A DNA stretch of 64,000 bases from Dyadobacter sp. 50-39 (GTDB taxonomy: Bacteria > Bacteroidota > Bacteroidia > Cytophagales > Spirosomataceae), in NCBI GenBank assembly GCA_001898145.1, contig MKSR01000006.1, positions 1-64,000 of the forward strand, read 5' to 3'. Positions 55,535 through 64,000 of this stretch are shown in pieces. A program made the position numbers and the translations under genes. The notes under the pieces are model-generated. The model was not told where the DNA came from. It saw only the letters and a list, made by a program, of their open reading frames with translations, and did not search any database. Position 1 is the first letter of the stretch. The number at the start of each line of letters is the position of its first letter.

Positions 55535-55957
55535 ATGGACGAACACCATAAATTTTTGCAACGCTGCCACGAGCTGGCATTGCAGGCGGGCCGCTCGGGC
55601 AACACGCCAGTTGGCGCTGTCATCGTGCGGGAAGGCGTCATCGTAGGTGAGGGCATCGAAGCCACGCGCCCCGACAACGACATCACCCGACATGCCGAAG
55701 TGGAAGCTATTCGAGATGCATTGAATCGCCTGGGGACAGACAAACTTACCGGCTGCGCGATGTATACCACCCACGAGCCTTGCATCCTCTGCTCGTACGC
55801 CATCCGGCATTATCAAATCAGCTGGGTAGGTTACGAGCATGCCGTGTTGGCAGTAGGTGGCGTCAGTTCACCATGGCCCATTCTGACGGCAGCTGATATA
55901 CAGATTTGGACGCCGCCACCTATGATAGTGACGTTAGAATCGCTGCATGATACCTGA
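55535..55957 (+). CDS. Nucleoside/nucleobase deaminase (CMP/dCMP deaminase fold)
   Basis: The ATG at 55535 (140 residues) is four bases after the reductase stop; the open frame upstream overlaps the reductase and is not used. The zinc site is HAEVEAI with the catalytic Glu, and EPCILCSYAI. The family includes guanine and tRNA-adenosine deaminases; the short length fits a free-base deaminase. It is the last gene of the TetR-controlled set. Why a deaminase accompanies the redox genes is not clear. Confidence 0.88.
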   Translation: MDEHHKFLQRCHELALQAGRSGNTPVGAVIVREGVIVGEGIEATRPDNDITRHAEVEAIRDALNRLGTDKLTGCAMYTTHEPCILCSYAIRHYQISWVGYEHAVLAVGGVSSPWPILTAADIQIWTPPPMIVTLESLHDT

Positions 55958-56635
55958 GAAGTAGCATAATATTTTATCCCTTTATGCTGAGCAATTGCCC
56001 GATGGCACAGCCGTAATTACAGTTTAACGGTACTATCAGAGTTAAAAATGAACCAATAATTAGGTCTAAAAATGCAGAATGAGCATTTTTAGAAATTCTC
56101 TTAATTGTACGCTTAAACGACCGTATAATCAATCGAACATCTCGAAAAAGCGACCAATGTATCCATAGCGTATAAATATGTAGAAAGAGGCAGGCACATT
56201 TGGTAGTCATCCCTTTCTACATATTTATTTTGCTGACCTGCGTAGACGGCAGACTCCGTTTCGGCTGCCTTTGGTTGAACACTACCTCGTCGACATTCGA
56301 ATCTGAAAGCAAATAATTTCTAACTAACTTGCATGTCACAGCGGCCAGATGCGGGCGGGCGAATGTCTAATCTTGGTGGATTATCACAACCCGACCAATC
56401 TGGCCCACGCAGCTAAAATGACGGACAATTGACTCTACCTTGAGACGAATCCCATCCATTTGAGGCCACCGCTCAATTCTAGCAACCAATTTTTCATAGA
56501 AATCAGGTGGAATCAACCACTCTATCTCTTATACCTCTTTCTGTCTCGAACTACGGAAGAATTTCAAGTCCAAACATTCATGGGCCGCCAGAATCTTGCA
56601 ACCTGCGCGGCTCAAAAAGTATCAGTAAATCTTGG
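55958..56635. other. Intergenic region left of the integrase
   Basis: About 680 bases with no recognisable gene. It contains the perfect 15-base inverted repeat at 56173-56227. A 78-codon minus frame overlapping the repeat matches no family. This may be remnant DNA of the element that carried the integrase. Confidence 0.45.
56173..56227. repeat. Perfect 15-base inverted repeat with a 25-base spacer
   Basis: TAAATATGTAGAAAG (56173-56187) is exactly inverted at 56213-56227. It lies 400 bases past the integrase stop. It could be a recombinase-binding site, a miniature-element end pair or a large hairpin. Confidence 0.6.
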
Positions 56636-57901
56636 TCAATCCTTGTTCTTGTCCTGAGGCTTAGCAACCAAATCTCGGTCTCGCCTCTTAACGTTTAATT
56701 TTTCCGTCAGCGAGATCATGTCAACACTAATTTTCTTGTCAACGATTTTGGCGTAGTGCTGGGTCGTCTTAATGTTCTTATGCCCCAGCATTTTCGAGAC
56801 ACTTTCAATAGCAACATCGTTAGCTAACGTGACCGTAGTGGCAAAGGTATGCCGGGCGAGGTGAAAGGTAATTTCCTTATTTATCCCACAAACATCACCA
56901 ATCTCCTTTAGATAGGCGTTCATTTTTTGGTTGCTCAGAACTGGGAGAACGCGATCGTCTTGACACTTGACATGTCCCAAATATTTATTAAGAATCGCTT
57001 CTGGTACAGGTAGAAGCGGAATCCGGGACGGAATATCTGTCTTTTGACGCTTGATAGTTATCCATCTTCTCCCATCAAACCCACTGGTAATATGTGCGTT
57101 CGATAGATTCTTTACGTCGGCATAAGATAACCCCGTATAACAGCAGAAAAGAAAAATATCCCGAACTATTGTAAGTCTCTCATTGCGAAAGTCCCGCTCT
57201 TCAATCACGGTCAGTTCGTCTTCATCCAATGGGAAACGATCCGCGTCACGCCTGGCTAAGCTGAATTCAATGAACGGGTCTCTGAGCAGCCATCCCTTTT
57301 TGACGCAGATTAGAACTATCTTCTTGAAATACACCAAATATTTCATTGTCACATTATGTGATATATTGCGTTTCGCTTTTAGGTAAAACGCATAGTTCGA
57401 AATAAAATCATAATCAAGTTCGTCAAGCCTGATATCTGATGCATTGTATTTGTAGCGAAGAAATTCTTCCAAATTTTTGAGCGCCGTTACATACCTGTTG
57501 TAGGTAGTTTTTACAAAGTCCTTTCCGACGAGCTCTCGCATTTGCTCGTTGTGTTCCTTGAAAATTTCGCAAATGGTATTGGGCCGCTCCTGAATTCCCA
57601 AAAGTCTGTCCTTTATTCTTGCAGCGGTCACCTGCTTACCCAAGTTCGAGATCGATTCCTGAGCCTGATAAACCTTTGCTTGGATTGAATCAAGATAGGC
57701 ATTTAATTGTCTTACATCCTCTTTGTTTCCCTGCTTTCGGCCCGCTGCTGCATTCCAACGTTCAGGCTCACATTGGCGTTTAATTGCCATTTCAAACCGG
57801 TCGCCATCAACCGTTACGCGCATGTAGATCGGCAGCTCACCTGCCCGATAGTCTGCTCTTCTTTTCAGATAGAACAATAATGTGAATGATTTGACTAGCA
57901 T
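56636..57901 (-). CDS. Tyrosine-type site-specific recombinase (integrase)
   Basis: The 421-residue protein has an N-terminal arm-binding domain (ADYRAGELPIYMRVTVDGDRF), a SAM-like core-binding domain (about 105-200) and a catalytic domain with the Arg in CCYTGLSYADV, the HLARHTFAT box and the nucleophile Tyr in TTQHYAKI. It matches Bacteroidota integrases of conjugative and genomic-island elements. The start is 260 bases from the 3' end of tRNA-Arg, and reads away from it, the usual arrangement for integration into a tRNA gene. No other element genes are obvious. Confidence 0.93.
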   Translation of the reverse strand: MLVKSFTLLFYLKRRADYRAGELPIYMRVTVDGDRFEMAIKRQCEPERWNAAAGRKQGNKEDVRQLNAYLDSIQAKVYQAQESISNLGKQVTAARIKDRLLGIQERPNTICEIFKEHNEQMRELVGKDFVKTTYNRYVTALKNLEEFLRYKYNASDIRLDELDYDFISNYAFYLKAKRNISHNVTMKYLVYFKKIVLICVKKGWLLRDPFIEFSLARRDADRFPLDEDELTVIEERDFRNERLTIVRDIFLFCCYTGLSYADVKNLSNAHITSGFDGRRWITIKRQKTDIPSRIPLLPVPEAILNKYLGHVKCQDDRVLPVLSNQKMNAYLKEIGDVCGINKEITFHLARHTFATTVTLANDVAIESVSKMLGHKNIKTTQHYAKIVDKKISVDMISLTEKLNVKRRDRDLVAKPQDKNKD

Positions 57902-58161
57902 AACAAACCCTTTTTAGTGAATGAAATAGGTCTATTACTTCGAAAAAATCAAGATGTTCACCTCTTGAACAGGCTGAAAATAAGCCACTTACAAGCACTC
58001 TGGTGAGCACTTCTAAGATTTACCAAAAAATGGCAATTTGCTCTCGATTTGCTCACCAGAGTTTTGAGAATATTTGCACGTTTTAGCTATATACGTACAA
58101 AAAGAAAACCCTGCAAATGGCTGATTTGCAAGGTTTTGATGATTTTTGATGTTCAATCTAG

Positions 58162-58233
58162 TGCTCCCGAAGGGATTCGAACCCCTATCGATGGTACCGG
58201 AAACCATTATTCTATCCATTGAACTACGGGAGC
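58162..58233 (-). tRNA. tRNA-Arg (anticodon CCG)
   Basis: The minus strand folds as a 72-base tRNA: acceptor arms GCTCCCG and CGGGAGC with discriminator A, an anticodon stem ATGGT/ACCAT around loop TTCCGGT, and a T arm with GGTTCGAATCC. The anticodon CCG reads CGG for arginine. CCA is not encoded. Its 3' end faces the integrase gene, so it is the likely attachment site of that element. Confidence 0.95.
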
Positions 58234-58330
58234 GTAGCGGGCTTTTGGCCTCTAATGGGGTGCAAATATAGCTGCTATTTTGAATTTTGAGCAATTACAG
58301 CACATTTGTTTTCAAATTTCCGGGCCGAAA

Positions 58331-59002
58331 TCATAACTTTTTCAGCAAGTCCCAGTCTCCCACGCTTTTGAGATACAAATAGTCCAGCAATACCCCGTTC
58401 ACATTCGTGATGAGCTTGTGGCCCTCTTCAAATGGTACAACGAACGTCTTGATGTATTCGTGGTCGGAAAGCAGGCCCTGGACGGTGTCGTGGTATGACT
58501 GGATCGCCTCGGAAGAAAGTTCGAGTTCGCAGTAGAACATGTACATGGCCTCGTCGCTGGTGCCGGTAGAGGGATAGAATGGCTCGCTATTGACACTGAT
58601 CAGCTGTGATTTTTCGACGGCAATGCCGGTTTCTTCAAACACCTCGCGCGCGGCCACGGAAGCCGCATCACTTTCACTGTCGAGCATGCCGGCGGGGTGT
58701 TCGTAGGTCATCGAGCCGTCGCATATGCGGCGTTGCTGCACGAGAAGGAGGTACTTTTCCCTCGTTGCTACATCGATAAAGCATACAAGCACGCTCACAA
58801 CCTCGCCTTTCAGGAAGCAGATCGGTGGTATTTTGTTGCCCTCGGGTGTGGTGGCATCGGTATACAGAAGCGAGAAAAGCACTTCGCCGTGGCCATTGCG
58901 ACGGGTGTAAAGTTCGTCTACACGGTGAATGTCGAGGCCATTGGCGATCAGCCGGTTCTTCCAGAGATTGTATTTATGCGAGTCGGTCAGGTTCTCAGCC
59001 AT
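58331..59002 (-). CDS. Nudix hydrolase (nucleotide-sugar pyrophosphatase-like)
   Basis: The 223-residue protein has a Nudix box GMLDSESDAASVAAREVFEETG. Its REVFEETG half is canonical, but the first conserved Glu of the box is Ser here. Upstream IPPICFLKGEVVSVLVCF and the closing LLDYLYLKS fit the ADP-ribose or nucleotide-sugar pyrophosphatase group. The Ser does not remove the metal-binding Glu pair. It lies 18 bases downstream of the outer-membrane-protein gene and may be cotranscribed. Confidence 0.82.
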   Translation of the reverse strand: MAENLTDSHKYNLWKNRLIANGLDIHRVDELYTRRNGHGEVLFSLLYTDATTPEGNKIPPICFLKGEVVSVLVCFIDVATREKYLLLVQQRRICDGSMTYEHPAGMLDSESDAASVAAREVFEETGIAVEKSQLISVNSEPFYPSTGTSDEAMYMFYCELELSSEAIQSYHDTVQGLLSDHEYIKTFVVPFEEGHKLITNVNGVLLDYLYLKSVGDWDLLKKL

Positions 59003-59020
59003 AGCCAGTGTGTCGGTTGC

Positions 59021-59701
59021 TTAGTTGTATAACGGAAACGACAGCGCCAGGTAGGGCACGCCGTAGGTGGTAGAATAGCGGGTCTGGCCGTTCATAAGCT
59101 TCACGGGCGAGGCGTATGTTACGCGGCCATGCACGTAAGCCACTTTCAGGCCTATCCGGTCGGTGATCCAGAAGCGGACGTAAGCTTCCGACTGCCCGTT
59201 TTGCTTATCCATCACAAGCGGCAGCACATTGAATGTGGCCGGAGCGCTCTTGAGGTAGGAGTTGTAAAACTCTCCGCCCTTGTCGTAGAGCTTTCCGCCG
59301 CCGTACAGCGCATTGCGTTTCAGGCCGAATGCCACCCCGAAAAGATCGGTATTGGCACCAATGTCGAATTTCCATAGCCTGAAATTGGCGCCCAGCAGGA
59401 AGCTCGCGCCGTTTGCGGAGATCTTTCCGAATTTGAGCGTATCAGCATTCACTGCGCTGGTTTTGGGAAGCATGTCGGTGCGGCCGGCGTAATAGCCCCA
59501 TGCGCGCACGCCCCAGCCTATCCTGAACCACGGAAAGTTCGTGAGGCTAAGTTCCTGATGGTATGTGGCGGAAGGCACCCAAACTTTATCCTGGTAGCCC
59601 AGGCCAAGGTCGATGCCGGAAGTAACGCGGGAAATATCCTGGGAAAAAACTTTGAATGAACCTAAAAAAACAAAAAGTACTATAAATCGAATGCTTTTCA
59701 T
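59021..59701 (-). CDS. Outer-membrane beta-barrel protein, hypothetical
   Basis: The 226-residue protein has a signal peptide (IRFIVLFVFLGSFKVFSQ) and then alternating amphipathic strands with aromatic ends (FRIGWGVRAWGYY, FRLWKFDIGANTDLFGVAFG, GLKVAYVHGRVTYA) and a C-terminal YLALSFPLYN, typical of a small outer-membrane barrel. No named family is recognised. It lies between the glgB terminator and the Nudix gene, on the same strand as both. Confidence 0.7.
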   Translation of the reverse strand: MKSIRFIVLFVFLGSFKVFSQDISRVTSGIDLGLGYQDKVWVPSATYHQELSLTNFPWFRIGWGVRAWGYYAGRTDMLPKTSAVNADTLKFGKISANGASFLLGANFRLWKFDIGANTDLFGVAFGLKRNALYGGGKLYDKGGEFYNSYLKSAPATFNVLPLVMDKQNGQSEAYVRFWITDRIGLKVAYVHGRVTYASPVKLMNGQTRYSTTYGVPYLALSFPLYN

Positions 59702-59737
59702 TTGATCGTGATGTTTGGAACGGCAAAGGTAAAAAAA

Positions 59738-59765
59738 TAAGGCAGAGACCCCAGCCTCTGCCTTA
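59738..59765 (-). terminator. Intrinsic terminator of glgB
   Basis: Arms at 59738-59747 and 59756-59765 form a perfect 10-bp stem with an eight-base loop. On the minus strand a run of seven T follows. It lies 68 bases past the glgB stop. Confidence 0.9.
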
Positions 59766-59832
59766 AGATCATATACGAATTAAGTAAACGGTAGACACGT
59801 ATCCGGCTTATGACCGTTGCCTGTCTATACAA

Positions 59833-61839
59833 TTATTTCCCTTGTTCGGCCGTCTTGCGCAGCACCACCGCACCGAGCGGAGGCAGGTCGAGCAGCAACG
59901 ATTGCGCCTTGCCATGCCATTGATGGTTCTCCGCGGTTACCGGATCGTAGTTGATAATACCGCTGCCGCCGAACTGCGCGGCATCCGAATTGAATACCTC
60001 CTGCCAGTTACCTTCCGAAATCACGCCTACGCGGTAGCTTTTGCGTGGAACAGGCGTCAGGTTTAATGCAATAATGAGGTTACGCGCCGGGTCGCTCGAC
60101 TTGCGGGCATAAACCAGCACGGAATTCTCCCGGTCCTGCGTGTCTATCCATTCGAAGCCGTCGTGGGAGAAAGAATAGTCGAACAACGCCGGCTCCTCCT
60201 TGTACAGCTTGTTGAGCGTTATCACGCATTCGCGGACGCCTTTGTGCGACGGATTTTCCAGTAAATGCCAGTCGAGGCTTTGCTGAAAATTCCACTCCGA
60301 CGTTTGGCCGAACTCGCATCCCATAAACATGAGCTTCGTGCCCGGGTGTGTAAACATGTACGTGAACATCAGGCGCAGGTTCGCAAACTTCTGCCATTCG
60401 TCACCCGGCATCTTGTTGATCAGCGATTTCTTGCCATACACCACCTCATCATGCGAGAACGGCAGCATGAAGTTTTCAGAAAATGCATATACCAGACTGA
60501 AAGTCAGCTGATCCTGGTGCCATTTGCGGAATGCGGGATCCATTTCGAAATACTTCAGGGTATCATTCATCCAACCCATCATCCATTTCATTCCGAAGCC
60601 CAATCCGCCGACGAATACCGGCCTGGAAACACCCGGAAATGCGGTCGATTCCTCGGCGATGGTCTGAATGTCGGGGAACTCGGTGTACACGGCGACATTC
60701 ATTTCCCGGAGCAGCGAGATCGCTTCCAGGTTCTCCCGCCCGCCGAACTCGTTCGGGATCCACTCGCCGTGTTTACGCGAATAATCGAGGTAAAGCATCG
60801 AAGCCACCGCGTCCACGCGAAGGCCGTCGGAATGGTAGCGGTCGAGCCAGAAAACAGCATTACTGATCAGGAAGGACCTGACTTCATTTCTTCCGTAATT
60901 AAAAATATAGCTCTTCCAGTCGGGATGATAGCCTTTGCGCGGGTCCTCATGCTCGTAAAGCGCCGTGCCGTCGAAGCGAAACAGGCCGTGGGCGTCGCCC
61001 GGGAAATGCGAAGGAACCCAGTCCATATACACACCGATACCCGCCTGGTGTAACTGGTCGATCAGGTACATCAGCTCCTGCGGGGTACCCATGCGCGACG
61101 AGCACGAGAAATAACCGGTGATCTGGTATCCCCACGACGGTGCGTAAGGGTGTTCCATAATCGGCATCAGTTCCACGTGTGTAAAGCCCATTTCCTTCAC
61201 GTACGGTACCAGGCTCGCCGCTATTTCCTTGTAGGTAAGATGTCTTTCCGGATCGGACGGGTCGCGCTGCCATGACCCCAGGTGCACTTCATACACCGAA
61301 ATCGGCGCATTCAGCTTGTTTTTTTCTTTGCGCACCTTCAACCATTCGGCGTCGTCCCATTCGTACCAGGTATCCCACACAATGGAAGCCGTGCGCGGTG
61401 CCACCTCGCACCAGAGCGCAAATGGGTCCGACTTTTCAAGGTGCTGGCCGTTTTGCGATATAATGTAGTATTTGTAAACTTCCCCGACCCCGATATTGGG
61501 GACCCAGCCTTCCCAGATGCCCGAACTGTCCCAGCGCGGTGCCAGCGAATGGCTGCCATGGTTCCAGCCGTTGAAATTCCCGACCACCGACAGGTAGGTT
61601 GCATTGGGTGCCCATACTGCGAAGTACGTGCCTGTCACCCCATTGACCTCCATCACGTGCGAACCCAGCTTCTCATAAAGCTTGTAATGCTTGCCCTGAC
61701 GGAACAAGTGTATATCGAAGTCTGTAAAACGGCTAATGGTTTCCACCGCATTCACCGGCTGGGCCGCCACAGGGGTGCCGGCGTCCTCGGCAGGATCGAT
61801 GGTTGCGTTTGTTTTTTTCTTTCCGGTTGACTTAGCCAT
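59833..61839 (-). CDS. glgB: 1,4-alpha-glucan branching enzyme
   Basis: The 668-residue protein has an N-terminal CBM48 domain (GTYFAVWAPNATYLSVVGNFNGW), a GH13 barrel (about 170-540) with the nucleophile Asp in GLRVDAVASM, the general acid in IAEES and the stabilising HDE in FSHDEVVYG, and a C-terminal beta domain. It makes alpha-1,6 branches in glycogen. The N-terminal extension of about 40 residues is lysine- and threonine-rich and variable. It is a single gene with its own terminator. Confidence 0.96.
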   Translation of the reverse strand: MAKSTGKKKTNATIDPAEDAGTPVAAQPVNAVETISRFTDFDIHLFRQGKHYKLYEKLGSHVMEVNGVTGTYFAVWAPNATYLSVVGNFNGWNHGSHSLAPRWDSSGIWEGWVPNIGVGEVYKYYIISQNGQHLEKSDPFALWCEVAPRTASIVWDTWYEWDDAEWLKVRKEKNKLNAPISVYEVHLGSWQRDPSDPERHLTYKEIAASLVPYVKEMGFTHVELMPIMEHPYAPSWGYQITGYFSCSSRMGTPQELMYLIDQLHQAGIGVYMDWVPSHFPGDAHGLFRFDGTALYEHEDPRKGYHPDWKSYIFNYGRNEVRSFLISNAVFWLDRYHSDGLRVDAVASMLYLDYSRKHGEWIPNEFGGRENLEAISLLREMNVAVYTEFPDIQTIAEESTAFPGVSRPVFVGGLGFGMKWMMGWMNDTLKYFEMDPAFRKWHQDQLTFSLVYAFSENFMLPFSHDEVVYGKKSLINKMPGDEWQKFANLRLMFTYMFTHPGTKLMFMGCEFGQTSEWNFQQSLDWHLLENPSHKGVRECVITLNKLYKEEPALFDYSFSHDGFEWIDTQDRENSVLVYARKSSDPARNLIIALNLTPVPRKSYRVGVISEGNWQEVFNSDAAQFGGSGIINYDPVTAENHQWHGKAQSLLLDLPPLGAVVLRKTAEQGK

Positions 61840-61966
61840 TTGTAATTCTTCAATTAAAGTGTAAGCTGTTCGAGGACGTAAGATTTACAATTTTATTAAA
61901 CTATTTATTAAAATGTATATATTTTTTGTCCCCTCTGTAACGCTCAGGGCGCCACTTGAAGGCAAA

Positions 61967-63175
61967 TCAGAAGTTGCCTGCGGCCTTTTCTACCTGATCC
62001 AGAACGCGCATGATGTTGCCGCCCCATATTTTTTCAATGTCCCGGGCAGAATAGCCTCTTTTGACCAGTTCTTCGGTGATAGCGCCGATCTGGCTCACAT
62101 CCTGCAAGCCCACTACCTCTCCGCCCCCATCCATATCCATGCCAATGCCGACGTGGTCGACGCTTGTCAGCTTGATCACATGCTCGATATGGTTCACCGC
62201 ATCCTGCACGGTAGGCTTGTCTGATTTGTATTTTTCATCGATCGCCTTCATTTCCTCGCGCAACGCCTTGCGATCGGCGTCCGAAAGGTCGGTCTGGCGG
62301 ATTTTAAGGCGTAGTGCTTTGAGGGACATTTCATGCGGCTGGGAAGGCCTTTTTACAAAGCCGGGCACGAAATTGATCTGGATAACGCCCCCATTCCGGG
62401 CAAGGGTCCTGATCATGTCGTCGGTCATGTTCCTCGGCACATCGCTCAACGCGCGGCACGACGAATGCGAAGCGATAACGGGAGCCCTGGTCAGTTTGAT
62501 CACGTCATAAAACGTAGAGTCGGAAACGTGTGAAATGTCCACCATAATGCCCAAACGGTTCATTTCCTTCACCACTTCCTCTCCGAATGCGCTCAGCCCG
62601 TTGTATTCCGGACCATCGCCGTCGGTAGAAGAATCGCAGATGTCGTTGTTCAGGGAATGTGAAAGGGTAATGTAGCGCAGGCCGAGGTCGTGGAAGAGTT
62701 TCAGGTTTGCCAGGTCTTTCCCTATCGGCCAGCCATTTTCCATCCCGATAAAGACGGCGCGTTTGCCTTCTTTCTGGAGTCGGTAGGCATCTTTGGAAGT
62801 GGTGGCGAGCCCTGCGGTTTGCGGGTTCGCTTTCACTGCTTCATGAATTTTATCAAAAATCGCCAATGCCTTCTTCTTTGCCTCGGCATTTCCGTCCTCG
62901 GTACGCTTGCCTTGCCCGAGATAAACGGCGAAAAACATACCGTCCATTCCGCCCCTGATCATCCGCTGGAAATCGATCTGGGACCCTTCCTTCACAAAAT
63001 CATGCTCCACGGCCACATCGAACCCGGGCTTCATCATATTAATGGGCACATCGGCGTGGGTGTCGATGGTCAGCGCGGCCGCGTGGATCTTCCTGGCCTT
63101 GTCGGACATAACCGGCGGCGCCAGCTGCGCTTGCGCGAGCGCAGGTACAAGCAAAAGGAGTAAAAACTGTTTCAT
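61967..63175 (-). CDS. Membrane dipeptidase (peptidase M19), exported
   Basis: The 402-residue protein has a signal peptide (FLLLLLVPALAQA) and M19 landmarks: TIDTHADVPINM with the first metal ligands, GMENGWPIG for the bridging Glu, HSSCRALSDVPRNM with metal-binding His, and VDHVGIGMDMDGGGE with the conserved Asp. Renal-dipeptidase-type enzymes hydrolyse dipeptides, including those with D-residues, using two zinc ions. It acts in the periplasm or outside the cell. It is divergent from the acetolactate decarboxylase gene. Confidence 0.93.
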   Translation of the reverse strand: MKQFLLLLLVPALAQAQLAPPVMSDKARKIHAAALTIDTHADVPINMMKPGFDVAVEHDFVKEGSQIDFQRMIRGGMDGMFFAVYLGQGKRTEDGNAEAKKKALAIFDKIHEAVKANPQTAGLATTSKDAYRLQKEGKRAVFIGMENGWPIGKDLANLKLFHDLGLRYITLSHSLNNDICDSSTDGDGPEYNGLSAFGEEVVKEMNRLGIMVDISHVSDSTFYDVIKLTRAPVIASHSSCRALSDVPRNMTDDMIRTLARNGGVIQINFVPGFVKRPSQPHEMSLKALRLKIRQTDLSDADRKALREEMKAIDEKYKSDKPTVQDAVNHIEHVIKLTSVDHVGIGMDMDGGGEVVGLQDVSQIGAITEELVKRGYSARDIEKIWGGNIMRVLDQVEKAAGNF

Positions 63176-63391
63176 TTCAAATGTAATTGGTGGCAGGTTA
63201 AGGATTAACAGTCGTTTTTAAATTGGCCCTTTTTTCCCGGAATATCAACTTATGCAGTGCTTTCCCTCCTATTCTGCAAAATATCCCCGGCCAGGTGCTA
63301 TTCAAACCTTTCAATAGAATGTCACTGCCTGCATTGCAAAGATTCGGCCATATGCCGTCATTTGCAGCTTCTCCCAAAAACCCCTTCCCGC

Positions 63392-64000
63392 ATGGTTCGT
63401 CTTTTTGCGCCCTCCCGAAGCATATTCCAAGGCCTGGTAATGGCCCTGTTGCTCGCCTGTTTTGCCGGTGCCTCCGTGGCGCAGTCAGCCAAAAGCCGCC
63501 AGGCGGCCGGGGATGATTTTATGTACCAATATTCAATCATCGACGCGCTCATGGCCGGTGTTTTCGACGGCGACCTGACGATCGGGCAACTGAAAAAGAA
63601 GGGTGATTTCGGCGTAGGCACATTCAACCGCGTCGATGGCGAGCTGCTGATCGACAAGGGTCGCGTTTACAAGGTCGCCTGGGACGGCTCGGTCCGGGAA
63701 GCTTCGGATTCCGACAGCACCTCGGCCGCATTCGTCAAATTCTTCAAGGCCGATACGGTCATCCATTTGAATGGCCCCGGACTTACCTACGAAAAAGTAC
63801 AGGAGCAGATCAGGCATTTGCTGAACCCCAATGGCATTTATGCATTGAGAATCTCCGCCACATTTCCCACCATGACCACCCGTGCGGAAAAACCGGCAGT
63901 TAAGCCGTACACCTCCCTACCCGACCATTTGAAGCACAACCAGGTCGTTTTTGAATTGAAAAACACAAAAGGCGTATGCGCCGGCTTTTTGCTGCCGCCC
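63392..64000 (+). CDS. Acetolactate decarboxylase, 5' part with export signal
   Basis: The frame opens at the ATG at 63392 and runs past the end of the window (203 codons seen). A signal-like N-terminus (VMALLLACFAGASVAQS) is followed by the AlsD/BudA pattern: QYSIIDALMAGVFDGDLTIGQLKKKGDFGVGTFN, DGELLIDKGRVYKVAWDG and the closing GVCAGFLLPP. The zinc-binding HxH loop should lie just beyond the edge. The enzyme converts acetolactate to acetoin. Most family members are cytosolic; the signal suggests an exported form. Confidence 0.88.
   Translation, partial: MVRLFAPSRSIFQGLVMALLLACFAGASVAQSAKSRQAAGDDFMYQYSIIDALMAGVFDGDLTIGQLKKKGDFGVGTFNRVDGELLIDKGRVYKVAWDGSVREASDSDSTSAAFVKFFKADTVIHLNGPGLTYEKVQEQIRHLLNPNGIYALRISATFPTMTTRAEKPAVKPYTSLPDHLKHNQVVFELKNTKGVCAGFLLPP

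Noticed and set aside
1-64000. CRISPR arrays, rRNA genes and insertion sequences
   Set aside because: I saw no regularly spaced repeats, no rRNA motifs and no transposase genes; the only mobility genes are the resolvase and the integrase.

Overview
The window looks like a chromosomal segment of a Bacteroidota bacterium of the Cytophagales type, possibly Dyadobacter-like. The genus is an inference from gene content, not something I could search. Supporting signs are PadR plus FtsX permeases with an N-terminal prefix domain, a five-PAS hybrid kinase, Bacteroidota-type -7 promoter boxes (TAnnTTTG-like), few Shine-Dalgarno sequences, a Bacteroidota tyrosine recombinase beside tRNA-Arg, and tandem universal stress proteins (USPs).

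Layout. 1-2.4 kb: a C-terminally truncated ABC permease with its PadR repressor. 2.4-9.8 kb: a perfect 30-bp TetR-type palindrome, an outer-membrane-lipoprotein-fold-like protein, a 1292-residue hybrid kinase and a divergent oleate-hydratase-family protein. 9.9-30.7 kb: a stress and fermentation island. It holds a decayed PAS kinase, an intact REC-CRP fusion regulator, a P2-type cation ATPase, D-lactate dehydrogenase, a CoA transferase, an alcohol dehydrogenase, five tandem-USP proteins, a BON protein and an NAD(P)H quinone oxidoreductase, interleaved with several pseudogenes. 30.7-36 kb: degraded sequence, then an AT-rich patch with two membrane proteins (one like phage abortive-infection proteins), a HEPN/RES-type toxin and a serine resolvase. 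36-43 kb: a cytochrome-b-like membrane protein, tandem NmrA-type reductases downstream of a candidate sigma-54 promoter, a GAF-AAA-Fis sigma-54 activator, a SnoaL-like protein and an AraC regulator. 43-52.3 kb: an RND efflux operon with an Old Yellow Enzyme, Nudix and DsbA-like genes and an AraC regulator. 52.4-56 kb: a TetR-controlled redox set with two identical operators. 56-58.2 kb: an integrase and tRNA-Arg(CCG). 58.3-64 kb: housekeeping genes (Nudix, outer membrane protein, glgB, M19 dipeptidase) and the 5' part of an acetolactate decarboxylase gene.

Main result. Six dyad sites resembling ATGAC-N4-GTCAT lie upstream of island transcription units at 17.2, 18.7, 24.0, 26.3 (two sites) and 30.7 kb. 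Each is followed by a TTTG/TTTA -7-like box whose last base lies exactly 36.5 bases from the dyad centre, which would place the dyad near -41.5, the class II activator position of CRP/FNR proteins. The REC-CRP protein at 10.6 kb keeps the Glu and Arg of the FNR recognition helix and is the obvious candidate activator. I infer a phosphorylation-gated, FNR-like regulon for low-energy or low-oxygen survival, resembling in logic the mycobacterial DosR regulon but built from different parts. Its adjacent kinase has decayed, so the signal input is unknown.
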